DNA of 64,000 bases from Microbispora hainanensis. Lineage in GTDB: Bacteria; Actinomycetota; Actinomycetes; Streptosporangiales; Streptosporangiaceae. Numbering within the stretch: position 1 is the stretch's first letter; the number at the start of each line of letters is the position of its first letter. A program made the translations under genes and the position numbers. The stretch covers positions 1 to 64,000 of the forward strand of contig NZ_VIRM01000025.1 of NCBI RefSeq assembly GCF_006874475.1, in the 5' to 3' direction. Shown piece after piece: positions 35,290 through 43,852 of this stretch. Under the pieces are notes generated by a model that did not search any database, was not told the DNA's origin, and saw nothing but the letters and a program-made list of their open reading frames with translations.

Positions 35290-36407
35290 ACGTCATCTAC
35301 GCCTACCCCTGGGACATCGTCGGCGACCCCGGCGCCGCCGCACGCCTCAAGGCGCTCGGCGTCGACGCGGTGGCGCTCGCCGCGTCCTACCACACCACCC
35401 GCGCCGCCACCCCTTTTCATCCGGCGCACCGGCTGGTCGACGCCCGGCACGCCGCCTGCTACGTCCCCGTACGCGAGGAGGCGTGGAAGGGGTCGCGGCT
35501 CGTGCCCGGCACGCCGTCGTGGATGGACTCGGATGACCCGTTCGGGGAGGCCAGGGACGCCCTGCGGGCCGCCGGCCTGCCGGTCCACGCGTGGACCGTG
35601 CTGACCCACAGCACGCTGCTCGGCTCGGCCAACCCCGGCCTGGTCGTCACCAACGCCTTCGGCGAGCTCTACCCGTACGCGCTGTGCCCGGCGGCGGCCG
35701 ACGTGCGCGACTACTGCCGCACGCTGGTCCACGAGGTCGTCGAGGCGGGTGACCCCGACGCGTTGATCCTGGAGGCGTGCGGCGCGCTCGGCTTCCGGCA
35801 CGGCGGCCACCACGAGAAGACCGACGGCGCGGACTGGTCGCCCGCGCAGATCGCGCTGCTGTCGCTGTGCTTCTGCGCGGCCTGCGTACGCCGCTATGAG
35901 GCGGCCGGGCCGGACGTCGCCGAGGTCCGCGCCCGGGTGCGGGCGGGCGTCGACGGCGCGCCGGGCTCGGTCGAGGACGCGCTCGGCGACCTCGCCGGCC
36001 CGATGCGCGACCTGCGCACGGGGCTCGCGGGCGAGCTGCGCGACCTGCTGCTGGCCGAGGCCAGGGCGGTGCGGCCCGACCTGAAGATCGCCCTGCACGC
36101 CAGCGCCGACCCGTGGGCGACCGGCCCGTTCGCCACCGTGCCCGAGGGGGTGGACGTCGACGTGCTCGTCGGCAACTGCTGGAACGCCCCCGAGGTGGAC
36201 GAGGCCGGGCTGCGCGCGCTGAGCCGGCTCGGCCCCCGCGTGGGCGCGTACGTGCTGGCCCTGCCCCCGCGCCCGGCGGACGGCGCGGCGCTGTCGTTCC
36301 TGGCCGAGGCCTACACGGCCGCCGGCGCCGACGAGATCCACTGGTATCACGGCGGACTCGCCTCCGCGGCCCGGCTGAAGGCGATCACGGAGGCGATCCG
36401 CCGCTGA
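35286..36407 (+). CDS. Unknown TIM-barrel-like protein coupled to glucarate dehydratase
   Basis: 373 residues from GTG 35286, overlapping the gudD stop. It starts NVIYAYPWDIVGDPGAAARL, continues with alternating strands and helices, and has LILEACGALGF, a CFCAACVRRYEA motif like the CxCxxCxxR of uncharacterised glycoside-hydrolase-like barrels, and DEIHWYHGGLA near the end. No signal peptide, so cytoplasmic. I cannot name its reaction. Its strict coupling suggests it helps process an acid sugar or its glycoside, such as a lactone or oligouronide. Confidence 0.75.
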   Translation: MNVIYAYPWDIVGDPGAAARLKALGVDAVALAASYHTTRAATPFHPAHRLVDARHAACYVPVREEAWKGSRLVPGTPSWMDSDDPFGEARDALRAAGLPVHAWTVLTHSTLLGSANPGLVVTNAFGELYPYALCPAAADVRDYCRTLVHEVVEAGDPDALILEACGALGFRHGGHHEKTDGADWSPAQIALLSLCFCAACVRRYEAAGPDVAEVRARVRAGVDGAPGSVEDALGDLAGPMRDLRTGLAGELRDLLLAEARAVRPDLKIALHASADPWATGPFATVPEGVDVDVLVGNCWNAPEVDEAGLRALSRLGPRVGAYVLALPPRPADGAALSFLAEAYTAAGADEIHWYHGGLASAARLKAITEAIRR

Positions 36408-36424
36408 CGCGCCGAGCCGCCCCA

Positions 36425-36499
36425 GGCCGAGACGATGCAGGCCGAGACGATGCAGGGCCGAGACGAGCCGAGACGAGATGCGGCGCCGAGACGATGCGG
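36425..36499. repeat. Degenerate GCCGAGACGA(TGC) repeat cluster upstream of the AfsR-like gene
   Basis: About five copies of a 10-15 bp unit built on GCCGAGACGATGC lie between the previous stop and the start at 36513. SARP-type regulators bind direct heptamer repeats, so these could be regulatory; simple slippage is equally possible. Confidence 0.5.
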
Positions 36500-36512
36500 G
36501 ACAATCATAGGC

Positions 36513-39500
36513 ATGCGGTTCGGCATCCTCGGCCCCACGCAGGCGCGGCCCGACGGCGAGCGCCCGGTCCCGGTCGGCGGGCCGGGGGTGCGGGCGCTGC
36601 TCGGCCTGCTGCTCCTCAACGCGGGGCGGGTCGTCACCACCGAACGCCTGATCGACGGCCTCTACGGCGCCGAGCCTCCCGCCGGGGCCACCAACGCCCT
36701 GCAGGCCCAGGTGTCGCGGCTGCGCCAGCACCTCGGCGACCTGGTCGTCCGGGAACCCGCGGGCTACCGGCTGGCGGTGGACCCCGACGACGTGGACGCG
36801 CCGCGCTTCGAACGGCTGGCGGCCGAGGGGCGGCGGGCGCTCGACGCGGGCGACCCCGCCGGGGCCGCCGGCCTGCTCGACCAGGCCCTCGCGCTGTGGC
36901 GCGGGCCCGCGCTCGCGGACGTGCCCGACGCGCCGTTCGCACCCGTCCAGGCGGCCCGGCTGGAGGAGCTGCGCCTGTCGGCGGCCGAAGACCTCGCCGA
37001 GGCCCGCCTCGCCCTCGGGCGGCACCGCGACCTGCTGCCCGAGCTGCAGGAACGGGTCGGGACGCACCCGCTGCGGGAGCGCTCGCGCGGGCAGCTCATG
37101 CGCGCGCTGTACGCGGCGGGCCGCCCCGCGGAGGCGCTGGCGGTCTACGACGAGGCCCGGCGGGTGCTCGCCGACGAACTGGGCGTCGACCCCTCGGCCG
37201 AGCTGGCCGCGATCCACCTCGCGGTGCTGCGCTCCGATCCGTCCCTCGCTCCCGCCTCCGCCTCCGCCGCGCCCGGCGGACGGCCCGTCCCGCTCACCTC
37301 CCTCGTGGGCCGCGACGACGAGCTGGAGCGTATCGGCGCGCTGCTCGCCGAGGCGCGGCTGGTGACGTTCATCGGCCCGGGCGGCACCGGGAAGACCCGG
37401 CTGGCGATCGAGGCGGCCGGCCGGTGGCAGGGCGAGGTCTGCCTCGTGGAGCTGGCCCCGCTCACCGACGGGGCCGACGTGCCGCAGGCCGTGCTCGGCG
37501 CGCTCGGGCTGCGCGAGACCGCCGCGGCCATCCCCGCTCCCGGAACGCGGCAGGGCGCGGCCGATCCCGTCGCCCGACTGGTGGCCGCCCTCACCCTGCG
37601 GCCGGTGCTGCTCGTGCTCGACAACTGCGAGCACGTCGTGGAGGAGGCGGCCCGGCTCGCCGACCGGCTGCTCGCGGCGTGCCCCGCCCTCCGCGTGCTG
37701 GCCACAAGCCGGGAGGCGCTCGGCATCACCGGCGAGCGCCTGTGCCCGGTGCCCCCACTGCGGGTGCCGCCCCCTGCCGGCGAATCCGCCGCCGAGCCCT
37801 CCGTGGAGGACGCCGTGGAGGACGCCGTGGAGGACGCCGTGGAGGACGCCGTGGAGGACGCGCTCGCCTATCCGGCCGTACGGCTGTTCGTCGAACGGGC
37901 GGCCGCCGTACGCCCCGGCTTCGCCCTCGCGCCCGGCGACGTCGGGCACGTGCTGCGGATCTGCCGGGCGCTGGACGGGCTGCCGCTCGCCGTCGAACTG
38001 GCCGCCGCGCGGCTGCGCTCGCTGCCCCTGGCCCGGATCGCCGCCCGGCTGGGCGGCGGCGACGACGGCGACCCCGCGGCGGAGGGCGACGCCCCGCGTT
38101 TCGCGCTGCTGTCGCGCGGCAGCCGTACGGCGCAGCCGCGCCATCGGACGCTGCGCGCGGTCGTCGAGTGGAGCTGGGACCTGCTCGACGAACCGGAGCG
38201 CGCGCTCGCCCGGCGCCTGACGGTCTTCGCGGGCGGCGCGACGCTGGAGGCGGCCGAGCGGGTGTGCGGCCTGCCCGACACCGACGGCGTGCTCGCCTCC
38301 CTGGTGGACAAGTCCCTCGTCGAGGTGGTGGACGACCGCTATCGCATGCTGGAGACGATCCGGGCGTTCTGCGCCGAGCGGCTCGCCGAGGCCGGCGAGA
38401 GCGAGGCCATGCGGCAGGCCCACCTCGCGTACGTCCTCGACCTGGCCGCCACCGCCGACCCGCACCTGCGCGGGCACGGTCAGATCGAGTGGCTGCGCCG
38501 GCTGGACGGCGAGCGCGACAACCTCCAGGCCGCGCTGCGCCGCGCCGTACGCGCGGGTGACCTGGCGCCCGCGCTGCGGCTGCTGTCGGCCACGGCCGGC
38601 TACTGGCTGCTGCGCGGGCTGCGCGGCGAGGCCGCCCGGCTGGGCGCCGAACTGCTGGGCGAGGCCGGCGCCACGCCGCCCGAGGGACTGGAGGAGGAGC
38701 ACGTCGTGTGCGCCTGCCTCGTGGCCTGGGGCGGGACCAGCGGCCCCGTCGTGGACGCGCTCGTGGCCGACGCCATCCGCCGGACCTACACACTGCCCAT
38801 GCCGCCCCGTCAGCCATACCTCCTCGTGCTGCACGCGATGATCAGCGGTCCTCCCTCCGGGGAGTTGCTCCACCGGATGGAGGACCTGTTCCGCGCGCTG
38901 GACCGCGACCCGTGGACGCGGATGCTCAGCCGGTTCAGCCTCTCCTATCTCAAGGCGTTCGACGGCCGGCTCGACGAGGCCGAGCAGGAGCTCACCGGCG
39001 CGCTCCGCGACGCCCGCGCCGCCGGGGACGTCTGGCTCCGGGTGATGATGTTGTCCGCGATGTCGGACGTCGCCGACGGGCGGGGAGATCTCGAACGGGT
39101 CGAGGCGCTGACCAACGAGGCGATCGACCTGGCCGAGCGGCTGGGCGCCACGGCGGACCTCGCCGAGAGCCTCTGCCGGCGCGGCTGGGCCCGCATGCGT
39201 TCCGGGCACATGGACGCCGCGAGGGCCGACTTCGAGCGGGCCGCCGAGCTGGCCCGGCGCACGGGCGCCCCGGAGATCCTCGCGACGGCGCTCCTGGGGC
39301 TCGGCGAGCTCGCCCGGCACGGCGGTGACCTGCCCGGGGCCCGGCGGTGGTACGAGAGGGCCCTGGCGGAGTGCACGGCCGAGTGGTTCACCGCCGAGGA
39401 GACGCGCTCACACGTCTATCTCGCGCTCGGCTGGGCCGCGCAGATGGCGGGCGAGACCGCCGAGGCGCTCGCGTGGCACCGCCGCGCCCTCACCACCGGC

Positions 39501-39863
39501 CTCGGCTCCCGCAGCCTCACCATGACCGCCGCGGTCGCGGAGGGCGTCGCCGGCGTCGCCCTGCTGGAGGAGGCCCCCGAGCGGGCCGCCTGGCTGCTGG
39601 GCGTCGGCGCCGCGCTGCGCGGAGCACCCGCCGCCGGCGACCCGGACGTCGCCCGGATCGAGGCGCGCTGCCGGGCCGTCCTCGGCGACGACGCCTTCGA
39701 CCGGGCGTACGCCGAGGCCGAGGCGTTCACGCGGCAGCGGGTGCCGGCCGCGGCGGGCGTCATGGCGGGCGTCATGGCGGGCGGCACGGAGAGCGCTGCG
39801 GAGGGCACCGAGGCGGCGGCGCTGACCGTCATCGAAAGGCACCTGTCAGCGCTCGGTGGGTGA
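36513..39863 (+). CDS. AfsR/SARP-type regulator with BTAD, NTPase and TPR domains
   Basis: 1116 residues. Order: OmpR-type winged helix (GGPGVRALLGLLLLNAGRVV), bacterial transcriptional activation domain (GHRDLLPELQERVGTHPLRE replaced here by GRHRDLLPELQERVGTHPL), then an NB-ARC-like ATPase with Walker A FIGPGGTGKTRL near residue 288 and LLVLDNCEHVVEEA, and a C-terminal TPR-like region rich in Leu/Ala helices. This is the AfsR architecture that activates secondary metabolism in Streptomyces. An acidic VEDA repeat lies in the ATPase part. ATG 36513 begins MRFGILGP; upstream codons are in the repeat zone. The MFS gene downstream may be its target. Confidence 0.88.
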   Translation: MRFGILGPTQARPDGERPVPVGGPGVRALLGLLLLNAGRVVTTERLIDGLYGAEPPAGATNALQAQVSRLRQHLGDLVVREPAGYRLAVDPDDVDAPRFERLAAEGRRALDAGDPAGAAGLLDQALALWRGPALADVPDAPFAPVQAARLEELRLSAAEDLAEARLALGRHRDLLPELQERVGTHPLRERSRGQLMRALYAAGRPAEALAVYDEARRVLADELGVDPSAELAAIHLAVLRSDPSLAPASASAAPGGRPVPLTSLVGRDDELERIGALLAEARLVTFIGPGGTGKTRLAIEAAGRWQGEVCLVELAPLTDGADVPQAVLGALGLRETAAAIPAPGTRQGAADPVARLVAALTLRPVLLVLDNCEHVVEEAARLADRLLAACPALRVLATSREALGITGERLCPVPPLRVPPPAGESAAEPSVEDAVEDAVEDAVEDAVEDALAYPAVRLFVERAAAVRPGFALAPGDVGHVLRICRALDGLPLAVELAAARLRSLPLARIAARLGGGDDGDPAAEGDAPRFALLSRGSRTAQPRHRTLRAVVEWSWDLLDEPERALARRLTVFAGGATLEAAERVCGLPDTDGVLASLVDKSLVEVVDDRYRMLETIRAFCAERLAEAGESEAMRQAHLAYVLDLAATADPHLRGHGQIEWLRRLDGERDNLQAALRRAVRAGDLAPALRLLSATAGYWLLRGLRGEAARLGAELLGEAGATPPEGLEEEHVVCACLVAWGGTSGPVVDALVADAIRRTYTLPMPPRQPYLLVLHAMISGPPSGELLHRMEDLFRALDRDPWTRMLSRFSLSYLKAFDGRLDEAEQELTGALRDARAAGDVWLRVMMLSAMSDVADGRGDLERVEALTNEAIDLAERLGATADLAESLCRRGWARMRSGHMDAARADFERAAELARRTGAPEILATALLGLGELARHGGDLPGARRWYERALAECTAEWFTAEETRSHVYLALGWAAQMAGETAEALAWHRRALTTGLGSRSLTMTAAVAEGVAGVALLEEAPERAAWLLGVGAALRGAPAAGDPDVARIEARCRAVLGDDAFDRAYAEAEAFTRQRVPAAAGVMAGVMAGGTESAAEGTEAAALTVIERHLSALGG
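37803..37862 (+). repeat. 12-bp in-frame tandem repeat, five copies (VEDA)
   Basis: GTGGAGGACGCC is repeated five times, the last copy with one change, adding a VEDAVEDAVEDAVEDAVEDA acidic helix-like insert to the ATPase domain of the AfsR-like protein. The near identity of units indicates recent expansion and likely length variation between strains. Confidence 0.85.
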
Positions 39864-39894
39864 GCCGTCAGCGTCCGGGCGCACGCTGACGGCC

Positions 39895-41457
39895 ATGAAC
39901 GACACCTCCCGCAAATGGGGCACCCTGGTCGTCGCCTGCCTGGCCATGCTCCTGTTGTCCCTCGATCTCACCGTGCTGCACCTCGCCCTGCCGAAGCTCG
40001 GCGAGGACCTGGCGCCCTCGGCCACCCAGTTGCTGTGGATCGCCGACATCTACGGCTTCGCGCTGGCCGCGCTGCTCGTGACCATGGGCAACCTCGGCGA
40101 CCGGATCGGGCGCAAACGCCTGCTGCTCGCCGGCCTGGCCGCCTTCGGCGCGACCTCGGTGCTCACGGCGTACGCGCCGAACGCCCCGCTGCTGATCGCC
40201 GCCCGCGCGCTCCTCGGTGTGGCCGGCGCGACGATCATGCCCTCGACGCTGTCGCTGATCCGCAACGTGTTCTCCGACCCGAAGGAGCGGACCACCGCGG
40301 TCGGCATCTGGAGCAGCGTGGGCGCGATCGGGTTCGCCCTCGGGCCCATCGTCGGCGGCCTGCTGCTCGACCACTTCTGGTGGGGCTCGGTCTTCCTGAT
40401 CAACGTGCCCGTCGTCGTGGCCGTCCTGGCCGCCGGGGTCGTCGTGCTGCCCGAGTCGCGCAACCCCCGTCCCGGACGGCTCGACCTCGTCAGCGTTCCG
40501 CTGTCCGCCGTGGGCGTGCTCGGCCTGATCTACGCGATGAAGGAGGCCACGACCGGAGGCGTCGCGCAGGCCCCGGTGATCGTCGCGGCCGTGGTCGCGG
40601 TCGCCGCACTGGTCGTGTTCGTCCGCAGGCAGACCCGGCTGGCCGAGCCACTGATCGACGTGACGCTGTTCCGGCGGCGGGCGTTCGCGGCCACCGTCGG
40701 CGCCGAACTGGTCGCGGTCTTCGCGATGCTCGCCATGTCGGTGGTCTTCGCGCAGTATTTCCAGCTCGTCATGGGCTGGTCGCCGCTCACCGCCGGGCTC
40801 GCCGGGATGCCGGGCGGCCTCGCCGGGGGCGTCGGCGGCGCGCTGTCCGGCGTGCTCGTGCACCGCTTGGGCCGCGGGCCGGTCGTCAGCCTCGGGCTGG
40901 TGCTGACCTCGATCGGGTTCATCCTGTTCAGCCGGATCGACACGGAGACGCCCTATCTCTACATGCTGGTCGCCATGCTCATCCAGGGCGTCGGGATGGG
41001 CTTCACGTTCGCGGTGACCGGCGACACGCTGCTCGCCTCCGTGCCCAAGGAGCGGGCCGGCGCGGCGAGCGCGATCTCGGAGACCGCGCACGAGATGGGG
41101 GGCGCGCTCGGCATCGCCGTGCTCGGCACCGTGCTGACCAGCGCCTACCGGAACGGCCTGGTGCTTCCGCCCGGCCTGCCCGGCGGGCCCGCGGCCGAGG
41201 CCCGCGACACACTGGCGGGCGCGCTGAATGTCGCCGCCACGCTCCCGGGCGACGCCGCGGGGGCCGTCGCCCGGGCCGCCCGTCAGGCGTTCGTCGAGGG
41301 CATCCACGTCACCGTGCTGACCGGCGCGGCCGTCCTGCTCGTGCTCGCGGTCGCCGTGCCGTTCGCGCTGCGCGGCGTGCCCAAGGTGATCCCCGAGACC
41401 GGGGACGAGGAGACCGGCGGGCAGCAGCCCGCCGAGGGCACGGTCACGGTCCGCTGA
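39895..41457 (+). CDS. MFS multidrug exporter (DHA2/EmrB-QacA type)
   Basis: 520 residues with 14 membrane segments. Landmarks: LDLTVLHLALPKLGEDL in helix 1 (motif D1), NLGDRIGRKRLLLAG (motif A), GPIVGGLLLDHF (motif C) and GAASAISETAHEMGGALG. It exports drugs or a metabolite by proton antiport. ATG 39895 is chosen because about 10 residues precede helix 1; GTG 39856 would overlap the previous stop. It lies 31 bp after the AfsR-like gene and is probably co-transcribed with it. Confidence 0.88.
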   Translation: MNDTSRKWGTLVVACLAMLLLSLDLTVLHLALPKLGEDLAPSATQLLWIADIYGFALAALLVTMGNLGDRIGRKRLLLAGLAAFGATSVLTAYAPNAPLLIAARALLGVAGATIMPSTLSLIRNVFSDPKERTTAVGIWSSVGAIGFALGPIVGGLLLDHFWWGSVFLINVPVVVAVLAAGVVVLPESRNPRPGRLDLVSVPLSAVGVLGLIYAMKEATTGGVAQAPVIVAAVVAVAALVVFVRRQTRLAEPLIDVTLFRRRAFAATVGAELVAVFAMLAMSVVFAQYFQLVMGWSPLTAGLAGMPGGLAGGVGGALSGVLVHRLGRGPVVSLGLVLTSIGFILFSRIDTETPYLYMLVAMLIQGVGMGFTFAVTGDTLLASVPKERAGAASAISETAHEMGGALGIAVLGTVLTSAYRNGLVLPPGLPGGPAAEARDTLAGALNVAATLPGDAAGAVARAARQAFVEGIHVTVLTGAAVLLVLAVAVPFALRGVPKVIPETGDEETGGQQPAEGTVTVR

Positions 41458-41518
41458 GGTGCAGGCCGCTCACGCCTGGGGCGTCCCCGCCCGCGCCGGC
41501 GCCGCCAGACGAGGCCGA

Positions 41519-42016
41519 TCACGTCACGAGGGACATCCAGCGGTGGTGGGCGCCGCCGAAGGGGCCGGTTCGCGCGGCCACCGCCTCCATCAGCCAGGCG
41601 GCCGACCGCTCCGCCTGGCGGACGACCTCCTCCGGATACGCGTACCGCACCTGGTGGACGGCGAACTCGTCCTCGTCGTCCAGGATCACCCGGCCGTCGC
41701 GCATCCGGAGCACATCGAGGTCGAGGTCGGCCATCGTGATCCGGCCGTCGCCGTGGACGGGCACCGTGGTGACGTCGCAGTAGATCGCGCACCTGTTGGG
41801 CCGGGCGTTGAACGTGGCGGTCCACCACGCGCCCCGGGGAAACAGCATCACGAACGCGTCCTCCCAGACCACCGGTGGCTCGTTCCCCCGCCGGCCGACG
41901 GTGCCCGGGGGACAGCCGGTCCAGACGCCGTGCTCGTCCTCGCCCAGCACCCGCGCGTACTGGTGCCAGTGCAGTGACCCGCCGTACTTGCGGTAGATGA
42001 TCCTCACCTCGGACAC
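41519..42016 (-). CDS. DUF402 domain protein
   Basis: 165 residues from GTG 42016. Segments VWEDAFVMLFPRGAWW, CAIYCDVTTVPVHGDG, MADLDLDVLRMRDG and DEDEF match DUF402 proteins, whose characterised members hydrolyse nucleoside di- or triphosphates with metal-binding acidic residues (Ntdp, FomD). It lies 49 bp downstream of rnj on the same strand. The exact substrate is not inferable. Confidence 0.82.
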   Translation of the reverse strand: MSEVRIIYRKYGGSLHWHQYARVLGEDEHGVWTGCPPGTVGRRGNEPPVVWEDAFVMLFPRGAWWTATFNARPNRCAIYCDVTTVPVHGDGRITMADLDLDVLRMRDGRVILDDEDEFAVHQVRYAYPEEVVRQAERSAAWLMEAVAARTGPFGGAHHRWMSLVT

Positions 42017-42065
42017 GGGCGGGACGCTACGCCACGCCCGTCTCCGAGTACAACGGGATAACCCG

Positions 42066-43751
42066 TCAGACCTCGACGACCACCGGGATGATCATCGGGC
42101 GGCGGCGGTAGGTGTCGCTCACCCACCGCCCCACCGTACGCCTGATGGTCCGGCGGATCTGCAGCTCGTCGGCCACTCCGGACGCGGCGACCTCCTGCAG
42201 CGCGACCTCGATCTGCGGGATGACCGCGTCGAACGCGTCGGGGTCGATGCCCGAGCCGCGCGCGGTGATCTCCGGGCCGCCGGTGAGCTTCCCGGTGGTG
42301 GAGTCCACCACGACGACGATGGAGATGAACCCCTCGTCGCCCAGGATCCGCCGGTCCTTGAGCGCCACGTCGGTGATGTCGCCCACCGAGGTGCCGTCCA
42401 CGAAGACGTACCCGCACGGGATCGCGCCGGTGATCCTCGCCTGGCCGTCGACGAGGTCGACGACCACGCCGTCCTCGGCGATCACGATGTTCTCCCGGGG
42501 CACGCCGGTCAGCTCGGCGAGCCCGGCGTGCGCCCGCAGGTGCCGCCACTCGCCGTGCACCGGCATGAAGTTGGACGGCTTGGTGAGGTTGAGCACGTAC
42601 AGCAGCTCGCCCGCGGCGGCGTGGCCGGAGACGTGCACCCGCGCGTTGCCCTTGTGGACCACCCGCGCGCCCCAGCGGTTGAGGCCGTTGATGACCTTGC
42701 TGACCGCCGTCTCGTTGCCCGGCACGAGCGACGAGGCGAGCAGGACGGTGTCGCCCTCGGCGATCCTGATCGGGTGGTCGCGGTTGGCCATGCGCGACAG
42801 CGCCGCCATCGGCTCGCCCTGGGAACCGGTGCAGATCAGCACCACGTCCTCCGGCGGCCACTCCTCGATCTCCCGGGAGTCCACGAGCAGGCCACCGGGC
42901 ACCTTCAGGTAGCCCAGCTCGCGCGCCACGCCCATGTTGCGCACCATCGACCTGCCGATGAGCGCGACCTTGCGGCCGTGCTTCTCGGCCGCGTCCATGA
43001 TCTGCTGCACGCGGTGGATGTGCGAGGCGAAGCTCGCCACGATGATCCGCTTGGTCGCGCTGCGGAAGACGTCGTCGATGACCGGCGCGATCTCCCGCTC
43101 GCTGGTGACGAAGCCCGGCACCTCCGAGTTGGTGGAGTCGGACATCAGCAGGTCGACGCCCTCGGCCCCGAGCCGGGCGAACGCCCCGAGGTCGGTCAGC
43201 CGCCCGTCCAGCGGAAGCTGGTCCATCTTGAAGTCGCCGGTGTGCAGGACGAGGCCCGCCGGAGTGCGGATCGCCACGGCCAGCGCGTCGGGGATCGAGT
43301 GGTTGACCGAGACGAACTCGCACTCGAACGGCCCGAACGAGCGCCGCTCGCCCTCGACCACCTCGACCTTGACCGGCTGCATCCGGTGCTCGGTCAGCTT
43401 GCTCTCGATGAGCCCGAGCGTCAGCCGCGAGCCGACGATCGGGATGTCGCGCCGCTCCCGCAGCAGGTAGGGCACCGCGCCGATGTGGTCCTCGTGGGCG
43501 TGCGTGAGCACGAGCGCCTCGATGTCGTCGAGCCGCCCCCGTATGTAGTCGAAGTCGGGCAGGATGAGATCGACGCCCGGCTGGTCGGGCTCGGGGAACA
43601 GCACGCCGCAGTCCACCACGAGCAGGCGGCCGTCATACTCGAACACCGCCATGTTGCGGCCGATCTCACCGAGGCCGCCCAGCGCGACGATGCGCAGGCC
43701 GTTTTCCGGCAGTGCCGGAGGCGGTCCGAGTTCGGGATGCGGATGACTCAT
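42066..43751 (-). CDS. rnj: Ribonuclease J
   Basis: 561 residues. A metallo-beta-lactamase core with ALVLTHAHEDHIGAVPYLL, HTGDFKMDQLP and a beta-CASP insertion with GSQGEPMAALSRMANRDH and HVSGHAAAGELLYVLNL, then a C-terminal RNase J domain. It is a zinc-dependent endo- and 5' exoribonuclease for rRNA maturation and mRNA turnover. The dapA-rnj pair is conserved in actinomycetes. Confidence 0.95.
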   Translation of the reverse strand: MSHPHPELGPPPALPENGLRIVALGGLGEIGRNMAVFEYDGRLLVVDCGVLFPEPDQPGVDLILPDFDYIRGRLDDIEALVLTHAHEDHIGAVPYLLRERRDIPIVGSRLTLGLIESKLTEHRMQPVKVEVVEGERRSFGPFECEFVSVNHSIPDALAVAIRTPAGLVLHTGDFKMDQLPLDGRLTDLGAFARLGAEGVDLLMSDSTNSEVPGFVTSEREIAPVIDDVFRSATKRIIVASFASHIHRVQQIMDAAEKHGRKVALIGRSMVRNMGVARELGYLKVPGGLLVDSREIEEWPPEDVVLICTGSQGEPMAALSRMANRDHPIRIAEGDTVLLASSLVPGNETAVSKVINGLNRWGARVVHKGNARVHVSGHAAAGELLYVLNLTKPSNFMPVHGEWRHLRAHAGLAELTGVPRENIVIAEDGVVVDLVDGQARITGAIPCGYVFVDGTSVGDITDVALKDRRILGDEGFISIVVVVDSTTGKLTGGPEITARGSGIDPDAFDAVIPQIEVALQEVAASGVADELQIRRTIRRTVGRWVSDTYRRRPMIIPVVVEV

Positions 43752-43852
43752 TCCGCGCCCTCCGCTCCGAGCCGCTCGCCGTGCGCGCTCACGCGCCGTT
43801 CCCTATCGTCGTTCCTTCTGGTCAAGTCGCTCATTCGGCTCCATCTGCTGAT

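Noticed and set aside
34902-39320. A 1472-codon open frame on the minus strand
   Set aside because: It is antisense to gudD, the TIM-barrel gene and the AfsR-like gene, has Arg/Gly/Pro-rich composition typical of high-GC shadows, and matches no family.
27376-41457. Secondary-metabolite gene cluster
   Set aside because: A monooxygenase, AfsR-like regulator and exporter are present, but no core synthase (PKS, NRPS, terpene, lanthipeptide) exists in the window.
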